Made by a program: the position numbers and the translations under genes. Shown here one piece after another: positions 15,756 through 21,538 of a DNA stretch of 23,240 bases (positions are counted from its first letter, which is position 1; each line of letters begins with the position of its first letter). The notes below the pieces were generated by a model. That model did not search any database. It was given only the letters and a program-made list of their open reading frames with translations, and had not been told where the DNA came from. Source of the stretch: a virus; the IMG/VR virus record IMGVR_UViG_3300029787_000347, positions 1 to 23,240 of that record. The stretch is one strand, 5' to 3'.

Positions 15756-15983
15756 ATGAAATCAATAGAAGACCATATCGAGTTTGATAAAAAGAAACTA
15801 GAAGACCCAACAACTTCCCCCGCAGCGAAAAGACATCTTAAAGATGAACTTCAAGAACTACAGGAATATGTTGGACATCATGAAGAAGAGATTAAAGCGG
15901 GAGATCATCACGACCCCACCGCTCTAGAAGTATTTTGTGATTTGCACCCAGACGAACCAGAATGTCTAGTGTATGACGATTAA
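15756..15983 (+). CDS. cp12: CP12-like Calvin-cycle inhibitor
   Basis: CP12 is a small redox-controlled protein that, in cyanobacteria, links phosphoribulokinase and glyceraldehyde-3-phosphate dehydrogenase into an inactive complex. Cyanophages carry it to shut down carbon fixation and steer carbon toward the pentose phosphate pathway and nucleotide supply. This 75-residue protein has the C-terminal CP12 signature: DPTALEVFCDLHPDEPEC, with C61 and C70 spaced as CX8C, then LVYDD. The N-terminal cysteine pair of many cellular CP12 proteins is absent. The central AWD-VEEL motif is reduced to a degenerate ELQELQEYV. A late-type box stands 34 bases upstream. The restriction-modification genes follow after 68 bases with their own promoter. 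Confidence 0.88.
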   Translation: MKSIEDHIEFDKKKLEDPTTSPAAKRHLKDELQELQEYVGHHEEEIKAGDHHDPTALEVFCDLHPDEPECLVYDD

Positions 15984-16020
15984 ATAACTGACACATTCCT
16001 CTTGCATCTTTCATATAGAT

Positions 16021-16041
16021 TGATTATACTAGGTATAATCA
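16021..16041 (+). promoter_or_regulatory. Perfect palindrome containing the -10 of the nuclease-methyltransferase operon
   Basis: TGATTATAC, TAG, GTATAATCA is a perfect 9-3-9 inverted repeat. Its right arm contains TATAAT (16034-16039), 18 bases before the ATG at 16052. No -35 is convincing. The symmetry over the -10 is what an operator for a dimeric regulator looks like. A short AT-rich RNA hairpin is the alternative reading. Confidence 0.6.
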
Positions 16042-16051
16042 CAGTATTTTA

Positions 16052-16627
16052 ATGGATTTAACACCTATCATCGAGTTATATGATAAGGAACTTGATGCAC
16101 TTCCAAACATACACCAAAATGGTGGTGGTGGGGATGCAAGAAACGCATCAGGATTATTATATGAGAATTTAATCAAGAGAACTTGTGACATATTAGGATT
16201 TGATGCAAAGAAGAATGATTATGTAAAAACAGAGGAAGTAAATGGATATTGTTTAGAGAATTTACAAGTTGATTGGCACGTTTATAAAGACAATAGAATG
16301 ACAAAGTTGATAGAATCAAAAACATATTTGGATGCTTGTTATCTAAAACGTGCAATACTTGATTTTATTGAACTAGAACAATCCCCAGACGTACCTGATG
16401 ATGCAGAGTACGCAATTTTTGCGGGTCAAAATGCTTGTGGGGATGCAGCATTTCAATATTATCAACATTATTTCGAGAAGTTTACAGGAAAGAAAGTTAA
16501 TATATTCTTTGTAAATCCAACTTGTAAGAGATCATCATCAAAACCAATATACAAAGAAGAGTTTAGAGGACTTTTCAATCTTGATAATATGGTGTATAAT
16601 GAGTTTATACAATGGTTAATTAAATGA
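16052..16627 (+). CDS. PD-(D/E)XK endonuclease, probable type II restriction enzyme
   Basis: This 191-residue protein shows the layout of a PD-(D/E)XK nuclease. There is an N-terminal helix with E38 (GLLYENLIKR), an acidic residue D74 in LQVDWHVY and the E88-S-K90 pair in LIESKTYLD, followed by a helix ACYLKRAILDFIEL. The spacing from D74 to E88 is normal for the fold. Size and gene order fit an orthodox type II restriction endonuclease: it overlaps by 4 bases a methyltransferase gene that would protect its sites. The recognition sequence cannot be read from the protein. An alternative is a phage nuclease for host-DNA breakdown, but the linked methyltransferase favours restriction-modification. 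Confidence 0.72.
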   Translation: MDLTPIIELYDKELDALPNIHQNGGGGDARNASGLLYENLIKRTCDILGFDAKKNDYVKTEEVNGYCLENLQVDWHVYKDNRMTKLIESKTYLDACYLKRAILDFIELEQSPDVPDDAEYAIFAGQNACGDAAFQYYQHYFEKFTGKKVNIFFVNPTCKRSSSKPIYKEEFRGLFNLDNMVYNEFIQWLIK

Positions 16628-17403
16628 ATCTGTATCATAATGATATGTTTGATGTATTTCCAAACATTGAACCACAGAGCATAGATTTGCTACTGACAGA
16701 TTTTCCGTATGGAACATTAAATAAAAGACGTAATGAGTGGGATAAGATCATTGATTATGATAAATTTTGGTATTATGTGGACATAATATGTAAACCTAAT
16801 TGTGCGATTGTAAGTACAGCAGCACAACCTTTTACATCCGTACTCATATCAACTAACTATACTAATTTTAAGTATTGTTTAGTGTGGGAGAAATCAAAGT
16901 CAACTGGTTATCTCAATGCAAAGAAACAACCTATGAGATCTCATGAGGATATAGTTGTATTCTATAAGAAACAACCAACATACAATCCACAAATGACAGT
17001 AGGCAAACCATACGATAAAGGTAAAGCAGTTAGGGATGCAGTTCAGTATGGTAAGCAGACTAAAGCAGTTCATGTTAAGAATACTGAAGGAACAAGATAC
17101 CCACGAAGTGTACTATATTTTAAAACAGCAGAGGATGAGGGTAAACTACATCCAACACAAAAACCAATAGCATTATATGAGTATTTGGTAAGGACATATT
17201 CAAATGAAGGAGATACAATTCTTGATCCTTGCATGGGATCAGGAACTACTGGTATCGCTTGCCTTAATACCAACAGAGAATTTATTGGTATTGAAAGGGA
17301 TGAGAATTACTATACCATAGCAGAAGAAAGATTAAATAGTAGTGTGACAGTTCAAGAAGTTGCACAAGATGACTTGAATCCTCTTGTCAATGTGTTATAT
17401 TAA
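16624..17403 (+). CDS. Beta-class DNA methyltransferase, probable partner of the nuclease
   Basis: This 259-residue enzyme has motif IV TDFPYGT (25-31) near the N-terminus and SAM motif I DPCMGSGTTG (201-210) near the C-terminus, the beta-class order. The methylated base is most likely N6-adenine by family resemblance. Motif IV is DFPY, where DPPY is the usual form; the aspartate and tyrosine that matter most are kept. HPTQKP (about 177-182) is the conserved segment preceding motif I in this family. The start overlaps the nuclease stop by 4 bases, so the pair is translationally coupled. The C-terminal tail (TVQEVAQDD) resembles that of the methyltransferase at 13023. The most likely job is to protect phage DNA from the adjacent nuclease. 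Confidence 0.88.
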   Translation: MNLYHNDMFDVFPNIEPQSIDLLLTDFPYGTLNKRRNEWDKIIDYDKFWYYVDIICKPNCAIVSTAAQPFTSVLISTNYTNFKYCLVWEKSKSTGYLNAKKQPMRSHEDIVVFYKKQPTYNPQMTVGKPYDKGKAVRDAVQYGKQTKAVHVKNTEGTRYPRSVLYFKTAEDEGKLHPTQKPIALYEYLVRTYSNEGDTILDPCMGSGTTGIACLNTNREFIGIERDENYYTIAEERLNSSVTVQEVAQDDLNPLVNVLY

Positions 17404-17518
17404 TAATAGGGAAACAAAACAGGCAAGGATCTATGGTTGTCTTTGTTCAGCAGAGAAATTACGTCCTGTAAGTCCGAGTTTTTGTTTCTCGCACCCAATT
17501 TTAACCCCCTTATTGTAA
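17404..17518 (+). other. Non-coding stretch with possible RNA structure
   Basis: These 115 bases hold no convincing gene. GAAACAAAA (about 17411-17419) can pair with TTTTGTTTC (about 17481-17489). Inside, ACAGG (17419-17423) can pair with CCTGT (17465-17469). An alternative GAGAAA (17453-17458) with TTTCTC would compete for the same right arm. There is no poly-T run after it. It could be a leader element for the 17519 gene; no known RNA family is assigned. Confidence 0.4.
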
Positions 17519-17953
17519 ATGTCAACAAACGCAAGAATCGGACTAAAACTTGAAGATGGTTCAATACTTTCAGCATATCATCATTGGGATGGATACCCAG
17601 AGTGGTTAGGTGTAACTCTTAAGGAGCAGTATAATACAAAAGAGAAAATTGCTGAACTTATAGATGGTGGCAATATGTCATCTTGCTATTCTGATAGTGA
17701 GTATGATTATGAAAAGCAAGAGTTTGTAAAGACAGAACCAAAACCAAACTACTATGGTGGGAATGATGAAGCACCTCGCCTTGATGTAAACTTTGATGAG
17801 TTCGCAAAAAATTCAAACTCATGTGAAGAATTTTTGTATATCTACAATGGAGAGTGGGAAGCATTTGCGATTGACCAAAAGTATGATGAGAATTATAAGA
17901 TAGTTGATACTAACATCATTCCAGTAAAAATACCAGTAGCAGAGACAGTTTAA
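17519..17953 (+). CDS. Conserved phage protein with HHWDGYPEWLG motif
   Basis: This 144-residue protein opens with MSTNARIGLKLEDGS and the HHWDGYPEWLG motif (21-31). I recognise this combination from small phage proteins of unknown role found widely in T4-like and other phages. The fold appears beta-rich at the start with a helix KEKIAELIDGG, and the remainder is acidic. No Shine-Dalgarno sequence precedes the ATG, which is preceded by a CCCCC-containing leader. It is separated from the methyltransferase by the structured 115-base gap, which may control it. The function is unknown. Confidence 0.75.
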   Translation: MSTNARIGLKLEDGSILSAYHHWDGYPEWLGVTLKEQYNTKEKIAELIDGGNMSSCYSDSEYDYEKQEFVKTEPKPNYYGGNDEAPRLDVNFDEFAKNSNSCEEFLYIYNGEWEAFAIDQKYDENYKIVDTNIIPVKIPVAETV

Positions 17954-17967
17954 TTACTGTCACAACA

Positions 17968-17990
17968 CCCCTTACATTTTGTGTGAGGGG
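17968..17990 (+). terminator. Stem-loop between 17953 and the next promoter
   Basis: CCCCTTACA (17968-17976) pairs with TGTGAGGGG (17982-17990) as a 9-bp stem with one G-T wobble and a 5-base loop. It lacks a T run, so termination may be weak. It occupies the same place as the terminator before the helicase gene: both follow an ACTGTCACAAC box. Confidence 0.55.
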
Positions 17991-17999
17991 TACTATAAT
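17971..17999 (+). promoter_or_regulatory. Early-type promoter for the 18022 gene
   Basis: TATAAT (17994-17999) has CTTACA (17971-17976, four of six bases matching TTGACA) exactly 17 bases upstream. The -35 lies within the stem-loop. The -10 is 28 bases before the ATG at 18022, close to the helicase promoter (29). Confidence 0.6.
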
Positions 18000-18021
18000 A
18001 TAAACATACACCACAAACACT

Positions 18022-18486
18022 ATGGAAAAAGTAATCGGAGAATCAGTCAACAAAACAAATCAAGTATTTCTAGAGAGTTATGTTAATGACTATTGCAAGG
18101 CACTTGATGAGAATTACAAGATGGACACAATTAGAAGTTTAGAGCATAATCTAAAACGTGACCCAGAGTGTGCTTATTCAGCAAACAAACTTATGCAAAT
18201 TTATCAAGGTAAAGCAAACCTAGACAGATTTAGATATAGTGAAGGTAAGAAGTATTATAAAGTAACCAGAGAAGAGTATGATGAAAAAACTGGTTACTGG
18301 AGAGATACTACAGTTCACGCATTTGTAGGATTGACTAAAGAAAATCTTGGGGATGTATTTAAACCTGCATCTTGGAAAGCACCCGCAAAACACGTTAGAT
18401 TTAGTTTTTGCAACAAAAAAGATATGTTGTTCCTAACTGACCCTAGATGTGTAGGATGGGCGGGTGGATACTTATACTTGAGGTAA
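18022..18486 (+). CDS. Unknown phage protein with ASWKAPAKH motif
   Basis: This 154-residue protein has a helical first half and a beta-rich second half. The latter holds KKYYKVTREEYD and GDVFKPASWKAPAKHVRF (110-127). I associate the GDxxKxASWKAPAKHxR pattern with small phage proteins of unknown function. The end (DPRCVGWAGGYLYLR) is aromatic and glycine-rich. It has its own promoter within a stem-loop cassette like that of the helicase gene, so early expression is likely. No catalytic residues can be named. Confidence 0.68.
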   Translation: MEKVIGESVNKTNQVFLESYVNDYCKALDENYKMDTIRSLEHNLKRDPECAYSANKLMQIYQGKANLDRFRYSEGKKYYKVTREEYDEKTGYWRDTTVHAFVGLTKENLGDVFKPASWKAPAKHVRFSFCNKKDMLFLTDPRCVGWAGGYLYLR

Positions 18487-18488
18487 TT

Positions 18489-18572
18489 ATGATTGCATTT
18501 TTTAGTTTAGTTGTTATTGTTCTCATCGTGGTGGGTATAGTTTATATAAAGATATATAATCCACATGATTAA
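18489..18572 (+). CDS. 27-residue membrane micro-protein
   Basis: GAGG five bases before the ATG is a good ribosome site. The peptide is almost wholly a membrane helix (FFSLVVIVLIVVGIVYI) with a short polar IYNPHD end. The stop is followed immediately by the next possible start. No role can be assigned, though single-helix peptides of this size are common phage membrane factors. Confidence 0.58.
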   Translation: MIAFFSLVVIVLIVVGIVYIKIYNPHD

Positions 18573-18675
18573 AATGACAGTTCGTGAAAAGTTTATTTTC
18601 ATCCTATCTTTCGTTTACTTTCTACATTGGGGAGTAAACTTGTTTGATTTTCTTTTATTCAAATATGCACTATGA
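18565..18675 (+). CDS. 36-residue membrane-associated micro-protein
   Basis: Two starts are possible: 18565, or 18574 just after the upstream stop, which would give 33 residues. The peptide begins KMTVREKF and continues as two short hydrophobic stretches, IFILSFVYFLHWGVNL and FDFLLFKYAL. The TGA overlaps the next ATG in an ATGA junction, which supports translation. It follows another membrane peptide, so the two may work together; the function is unknown. Confidence 0.52.
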   Translation: MIKMTVREKFIFILSFVYFLHWGVNLFDFLLFKYAL

Positions 18676-19049
18676 CACTATACACATCAGGAGATTGGAA
18701 AGTTGACCCTAATAAGGACATAACATTTCCATTAGTAGATTGGATACTCAAACTATTTCCAGTATTAAAAAATAAAGAGATAGAAATTAATCAGGTCGAT
18801 CTTGATGGGGAGTTTGCAAGTGGATTCTGTCAGGACAATGACGGAGAATTTTTGATTCATGTTCATAATAGACTTGATTTGAGAGAGTATGTAAAGACAT
18901 TAATACATGAATTTACACACGTTAGACAGACAGTTGATGGCATTACAGACTCAAATGCCAGAGAAGATGAAGCATACCACTTGGAAGAGACATTAAGCAA
19001 GGCATTTTGGGACAATAATATTAGTGGCACACATGATGTAGAATCGTGA
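18672..19049 (+). CDS. HExxH metalloprotease-like protein
   Basis: This 125-residue protein carries a zincin motif HEFTH (79-83), where H79 and H83 would bind zinc and E80 would be the catalytic base. EDEAYHLE (98-105) seventeen or more residues later supplies E100 as a likely third ligand. The helix before the motif (LREYVKTLI) is typical of such enzymes. The protein is about the size of a minimal SprT-like or ImmA-like domain, but the exact family is not certain. A substrate cannot be named; candidate roles are processing of host or phage proteins early in infection. Its start overlaps the upstream membrane peptide by 4 bases. Confidence 0.75.
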   Translation: MTLYTSGDWKVDPNKDITFPLVDWILKLFPVLKNKEIEINQVDLDGEFASGFCQDNDGEFLIHVHNRLDLREYVKTLIHEFTHVRQTVDGITDSNAREDEAYHLEETLSKAFWDNNISGTHDVES

Positions 19050-19060
19050 CCAATATCCAT

Positions 19061-19066
19061 TATAAT
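19061..19066 (+). promoter_or_regulatory. -10 element for the 19090 gene
   Basis: TATAAT stands 29 bases before the ATG at 19090, the same spacing as the helicase promoter. There is no clear -35. AGAGG precedes the start codon by five bases. Confidence 0.5.
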
Positions 19067-19089
19067 AGTAATATACACAAAGAGGTACT

Positions 19090-19317
19090 ATGAACGAAAT
19101 CTTTGAAGACCTACAATTTTTGATCGAAGGTCTTGGTCTAAATGATGAACAAATTGAAGAAACTTTTGACATCACAAGAGGATTAGGTGTTAGACCAGAG
19201 TATTTTTCAGATGAGTTTATCTTTCGTACAGACAGAACATTTGAAGAGGATACTCAATTACATGACCCAGAGTATCTAAACATTGCTTTGTTCAATGCTA
19301 TGTACTGGGAGCAGTAG
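19090..19317 (+). CDS. Unknown acidic 75-residue protein
   Basis: This is an acidic, helix-rich protein (MNEIFEDLQFLIEGLGLND, then FEEDTQLHDPEYLNIALFN). No family is recognised. An AGAGG sequence lies close before the ATG, and a TATAAT at 19061 provides a likely early promoter. It is the first gene of a cluster of acidic small proteins. The next gene starts at 19319, immediately after its stop. Confidence 0.68.
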   Translation: MNEIFEDLQFLIEGLGLNDEQIEETFDITRGLGVRPEYFSDEFIFRTDRTFEEDTQLHDPEYLNIALFNAMYWEQ

Positions 19318-19318
19318 T

Positions 19319-19504
19319 ATGTCAAAAGAAATGTTATTCTTATGTGATGTTCTTACAGATTGGTGTAAGAAAAATAAGTTACCACATAGATGTGCGAGTG
19401 ATCTACTCTATAGTGAGGACACTAAAGGCAGACTTACAGGTAATCAAGTTTACTGGTTAGAAAACTTTATCTCTACATGGGATATTATCAATCAAACTAC
19501 TTAA
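19319..19504 (+). CDS. Unknown 61-residue protein
   Basis: I start at the ATG one base after the upstream stop; an earlier in-frame start at 19283 would lie inside the preceding gene and gives a cysteine-rich stretch unlike the rest. The protein includes VLTDWCKKNKLPHRCASDLLY and a tryptophan-containing helix. It resembles a small helical domain without a recognised function. It is followed by two related acidic genes. Confidence 0.65.
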   Translation: MSKEMLFLCDVLTDWCKKNKLPHRCASDLLYSEDTKGRLTGNQVYWLENFISTWDIINQTT

Positions 19505-19506
19505 TC

Positions 19507-19782
19507 ATGTTAAAATCATTATTTACAGCAGAGCAAATTCAAGACTTGAGAGAAGAGTTCGTTGAATTTTATATCAACGATATGACCACCGAACAAATGG
19601 CAGATTGGATTCGTACAACTTATCTTGGCGAATTGAACAAATGCACAGAGGATGAAATCAGGGATGAGATTGATGACTATGATGAAAACTTGTATGAAGT
19701 GCTTGCACCTATGGTATTAGATCAAGAGGGTGCATATGAAGAATTGCAAGAGTTCATACATGACAGGAGGGAGCAATTCTAA
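19507..19782 (+). CDS. Acidic 91-residue protein, tandem paralogue 1
   Basis: The ATG at 19507 follows the previous stop by two bases; an in-frame start 30 bases earlier lies within the upstream gene. The protein is strongly acidic, about 26 D/E against 7 K/R. It aligns with the next protein over FTAEQIQDLREEFVEFYINDM and beyond. The helical, acidic surface might mimic DNA, but that is inference. Its stop overlaps the next ATG (TAATG). Confidence 0.7.
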   Translation: MLKSLFTAEQIQDLREEFVEFYINDMTTEQMADWIRTTYLGELNKCTEDEIRDEIDDYDENLYEVLAPMVLDQEGAYEELQEFIHDRREQF

Positions 19783-20081
19783 TGACACAATTTGAATATT
19801 ACTCTCATAATAAAATGAGTGAAGTAAAAAAAGATTTTACACCCGCACTAATTAACGAACTCAAATCATTTTTGGTTGAGAGAGTGGTTGATAATATGTC
19901 AACCAAAGACTTGGTACAGTATGTCACAGATGACCTTGATGACCTATACAAAAATATGCCAGAAGCAGAATTTCTTGATGAAGCACAAAACTATTGGGAA
20001 GATAGTTTTGATGAGGTAGTAGAGGAAGTAGAAGAGTATGCTGATTGTGATTTTAAAAAAGACAGGAGGTTAGACTCATGA
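19782..20081 (+). CDS. Acidic 99-residue protein, tandem paralogue 2
   Basis: This gene begins in a TAATG junction; an alternative in-frame ATG at 19815 is less likely. The segment FTPALINELKSFLVERVVDNM matches the start of the upstream paralogue, and the similarity continues through the helix with DMS/TT-K/E-Q-L/M and a later DE-rich stretch. It has about 27 D/E against 11 K/R. The function is unknown. AGGAGGT within its 3' end serves as the ribosome site for the next gene, with which it overlaps by 4 bases. Confidence 0.7.
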   Translation: MTQFEYYSHNKMSEVKKDFTPALINELKSFLVERVVDNMSTKDLVQYVTDDLDDLYKNMPEAEFLDEAQNYWEDSFDEVVEEVEEYADCDFKKDRRLDS

Positions 20082-20245
20082 ACCAGTTTTCACAAATCTA
20101 CTATCCAAATCTTGACCCATATGAACAGCAGTATAATGACATTTGGTTTATGCGAATGTTATCAATGTTAAAAGATGATGGTATATTGTTCATACCTGAC
20201 CTTAACAAATCATTTAACAAATTGGGTCAAGAGGTGTGCCAATAA
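20078..20245 (+). CDS. Unknown 55-residue protein
   Basis: A strong AGGAGGT lies about nine bases before the ATG, and the start overlaps the upstream TGA (ATGA). The protein has an aromatic N-terminus (FSQIYYPNLDPYEQQYND) and a helix FMRMLSMLKDDG. No motif is recognised. It was too short to be obvious but the ribosome site and overlap support it. A promoter region for the next operon follows. Confidence 0.62.
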   Translation: MNQFSQIYYPNLDPYEQQYNDIWFMRMLSMLKDDGILFIPDLNKSFNKLGQEVCQ

Positions 20246-20253
20246 TATTTCCG

Positions 20254-20293
20254 CACACTAACTGTACAATTTTCACACTATTCAGACTATAAT
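20254..20293 (+). promoter_or_regulatory. Promoter with paired CACACTA boxes
   Basis: TATAAT (20288-20293) is 30 bases before the ATG at 20318. Two identical CACACTA boxes at 20254-20260 and 20274-20280 are spaced 20 bases apart, about two helical turns. No good -35 is present, so an activator could bind the boxes. Confidence 0.5.
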
Positions 20294-20317
20294 TAGTATA
20301 TAACGAACAGAGGTCTT

Positions 20318-20545
20318 ATGATTTTTCAAAACACATGGCAAGATGAGATCGTACTTCACGAAGCATTTATTGAAAATGGCGAAGTTTCAATCAGAGAGGT
20401 TACTCTCGGTGGAGATCCAGTAGAGGACTTTGTTGACTATCATCCAAGTATCGGTGCAAGTGATGATGAACTCACAAAGATATGTGATGACATCTATCAG
20501 ACACTTATGGGTGCATATGTAGCACAAATGATGGAGATAGCATAA
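20318..20545 (+). CDS. Unknown acidic 75-residue protein
   Basis: AGAGG precedes the ATG by a few bases. The protein starts with a beta-rich half (IVLHEAFIENGEVSIREVTL) and ends with a helical half (DELTKICDDIYQTLMGAYVA). It is acidic, and I see no known motif. It overlaps the next gene by one base (TAATG) and is probably the first gene of an operon driven from 20288-20293. Confidence 0.7.
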   Translation: MIFQNTWQDEIVLHEAFIENGEVSIREVTLGGDPVEDFVDYHPSIGASDDELTKICDDIYQTLMGAYVAQMMEIA

Positions 20546-20880
20546 TGAGAACATATATTTTCAAAGACTACCTAGAGGATAAGCATGGTAAGTTTTTACC
20601 TATGCAGACTATTGAATCAGAGGAGTTCGGTAGGCACTTCTTTATTGATATAGGATTCAATTTCATATCAGCACCAAGTTTTGAAGATGGTGGTTATGAT
20701 GAGTCACAGTTGGATTATGTGAGTAACTGGACAGATTTAGAGGGAGTTGACCTAAACAAATTATTTGACATCAATCGTCAATTAACTTGGAATCAATGGC
20801 AAGAGGACAAAGACAAAGCACATTCTGATATGTGTGAGTACATGGAAGCAGTAGAAACTGGGGAGATTCAATTCTTATGA
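20545..20880 (+). CDS. Unknown 111-residue protein
   Basis: This protein begins MRTYIFKDYLEDKHG and has several aromatic, acidic segments (FGRHFFIDIGFNF, then ESQLDYVSNWTDLEG). The end is a helix with DKAHSDMCEYMEAVETGE. No recognised family or membrane segment. It is linked to its neighbours by TAATG at the start and ATGA at the end, so it belongs in the same operon. The function is unknown. Confidence 0.7.
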   Translation: MRTYIFKDYLEDKHGKFLPMQTIESEEFGRHFFIDIGFNFISAPSFEDGGYDESQLDYVSNWTDLEGVDLNKLFDINRQLTWNQWQEDKDKAHSDMCEYMEAVETGEIQFL

Positions 20881-21194
20881 CCTACGACACAGAACACTAC
20901 TATGCACTTCAAACTTTCCTTGAAGATGATGAACTTCATGAAATTTGGAACATTGTGGAAAAAGCAATGAACAGAGAAGGTTTTGATGTATCAAATTCAG
21001 AACTTTCAATGAGACTATATGATAGTGAATTGGAAGAGAACATTGAGCATGACATGGAGAACTTGTTAGATAGTTTATCAGAGGGTAAAGACTTTGACTA
21101 TGGTAGCAAAGTTGATGCACTTGTGGATAGTATGAGTGTGACAGAAAAAGAGGTGTCCACTTCATACACACGCAAGGATATGGACTTGCTATAA
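20877..21194 (+). CDS. Unknown acidic helical 105-residue protein
   Basis: The frame starts in an ATGA junction. The protein is predominantly helical and acidic (YALQTFLEDDELHEIWNIVE, then EENIEHDMENLLDSL). No catalytic motif. Its last codons overlap the extended -10 promoter at 21187-21195, so the 3' end also serves as a promoter for the next gene. A role cannot be given. Confidence 0.7.
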   Translation: MTYDTEHYYALQTFLEDDELHEIWNIVEKAMNREGFDVSNSELSMRLYDSELEENIEHDMENLLDSLSEGKDFDYGSKVDALVDSMSVTEKEVSTSYTRKDMDLL

Positions 21195-21195
21195 T
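21187..21195 (+). promoter_or_regulatory. Extended -10 promoter inside gene end
   Basis: TGC followed by TATAAT is a perfect extended -10. Counting seven bases from the last T gives a start near 21202, which is the first ATG of the next frame. That would make the longer form leaderless and supports translation from 21250 instead. Confidence 0.55.
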
Positions 21196-21201
21196 AATAG
21201 T

Positions 21202-21537
21202 ATGAAAACAACAACTATCACAACAGATCAATTTATTCAAGGTAACTACATGAACTCTGGAACATCAAGCACAGAACTTAACGATTCTCTCACAGATTTT
21301 GTGAAGTATGTTGATTCATTCTATGGTGTTAATGACCCACTCTATCCTATGATGAGTAAAGAGACAGGTCAACCATTAAACACAGTTGACATCTATCGTG
21401 CAACAGAAAACTACCTACACAAGTGTAGTGACAAAAATGAAGAGTTATGCACATGGGGAGACGGAGATTCTCTTGATCGTGAGAGAGTCAGAGACATTCT
21501 ACTTGATGAGTACAATTACAAATTTGTAGGAGAGTAG
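21202..21537 (+). CDS. Unknown 111-residue protein, start uncertain
   Basis: The longest frame begins at 21202, but an ATG at 21250 has AAGG seven bases upstream and would give 95 residues. If the promoter at 21187-21195 is used, only the later start has a leader. The protein contains FVKYVDSFYGVNDPLYPMMS and a polar C-terminus with DRERVRDILLDEYNY, which looks like a small alpha/beta domain. No family is recognised. The next gene begins two bases after its stop. Confidence 0.65.
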   Translation: MKTTTITTDQFIQGNYMNSGTSSTELNDSLTDFVKYVDSFYGVNDPLYPMMSKETGQPLNTVDIYRATENYLHKCSDKNEELCTWGDGDSLDRERVRDILLDEYNYKFVGE

Positions 21538-21538
21538 A

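Noticed and set aside
17404-17518. tRNA gene in the gap after the second methyltransferase
   Set aside because: A GTTCA element is present, but no acceptor stem, T arm or anticodon arm with correct spacing can be folded.
20875-21240. 121-codon minus-strand frame
   Set aside because: It is opposite a well-linked + strand gene and its cysteine, histidine and proline mix looks like an antisense shadow.
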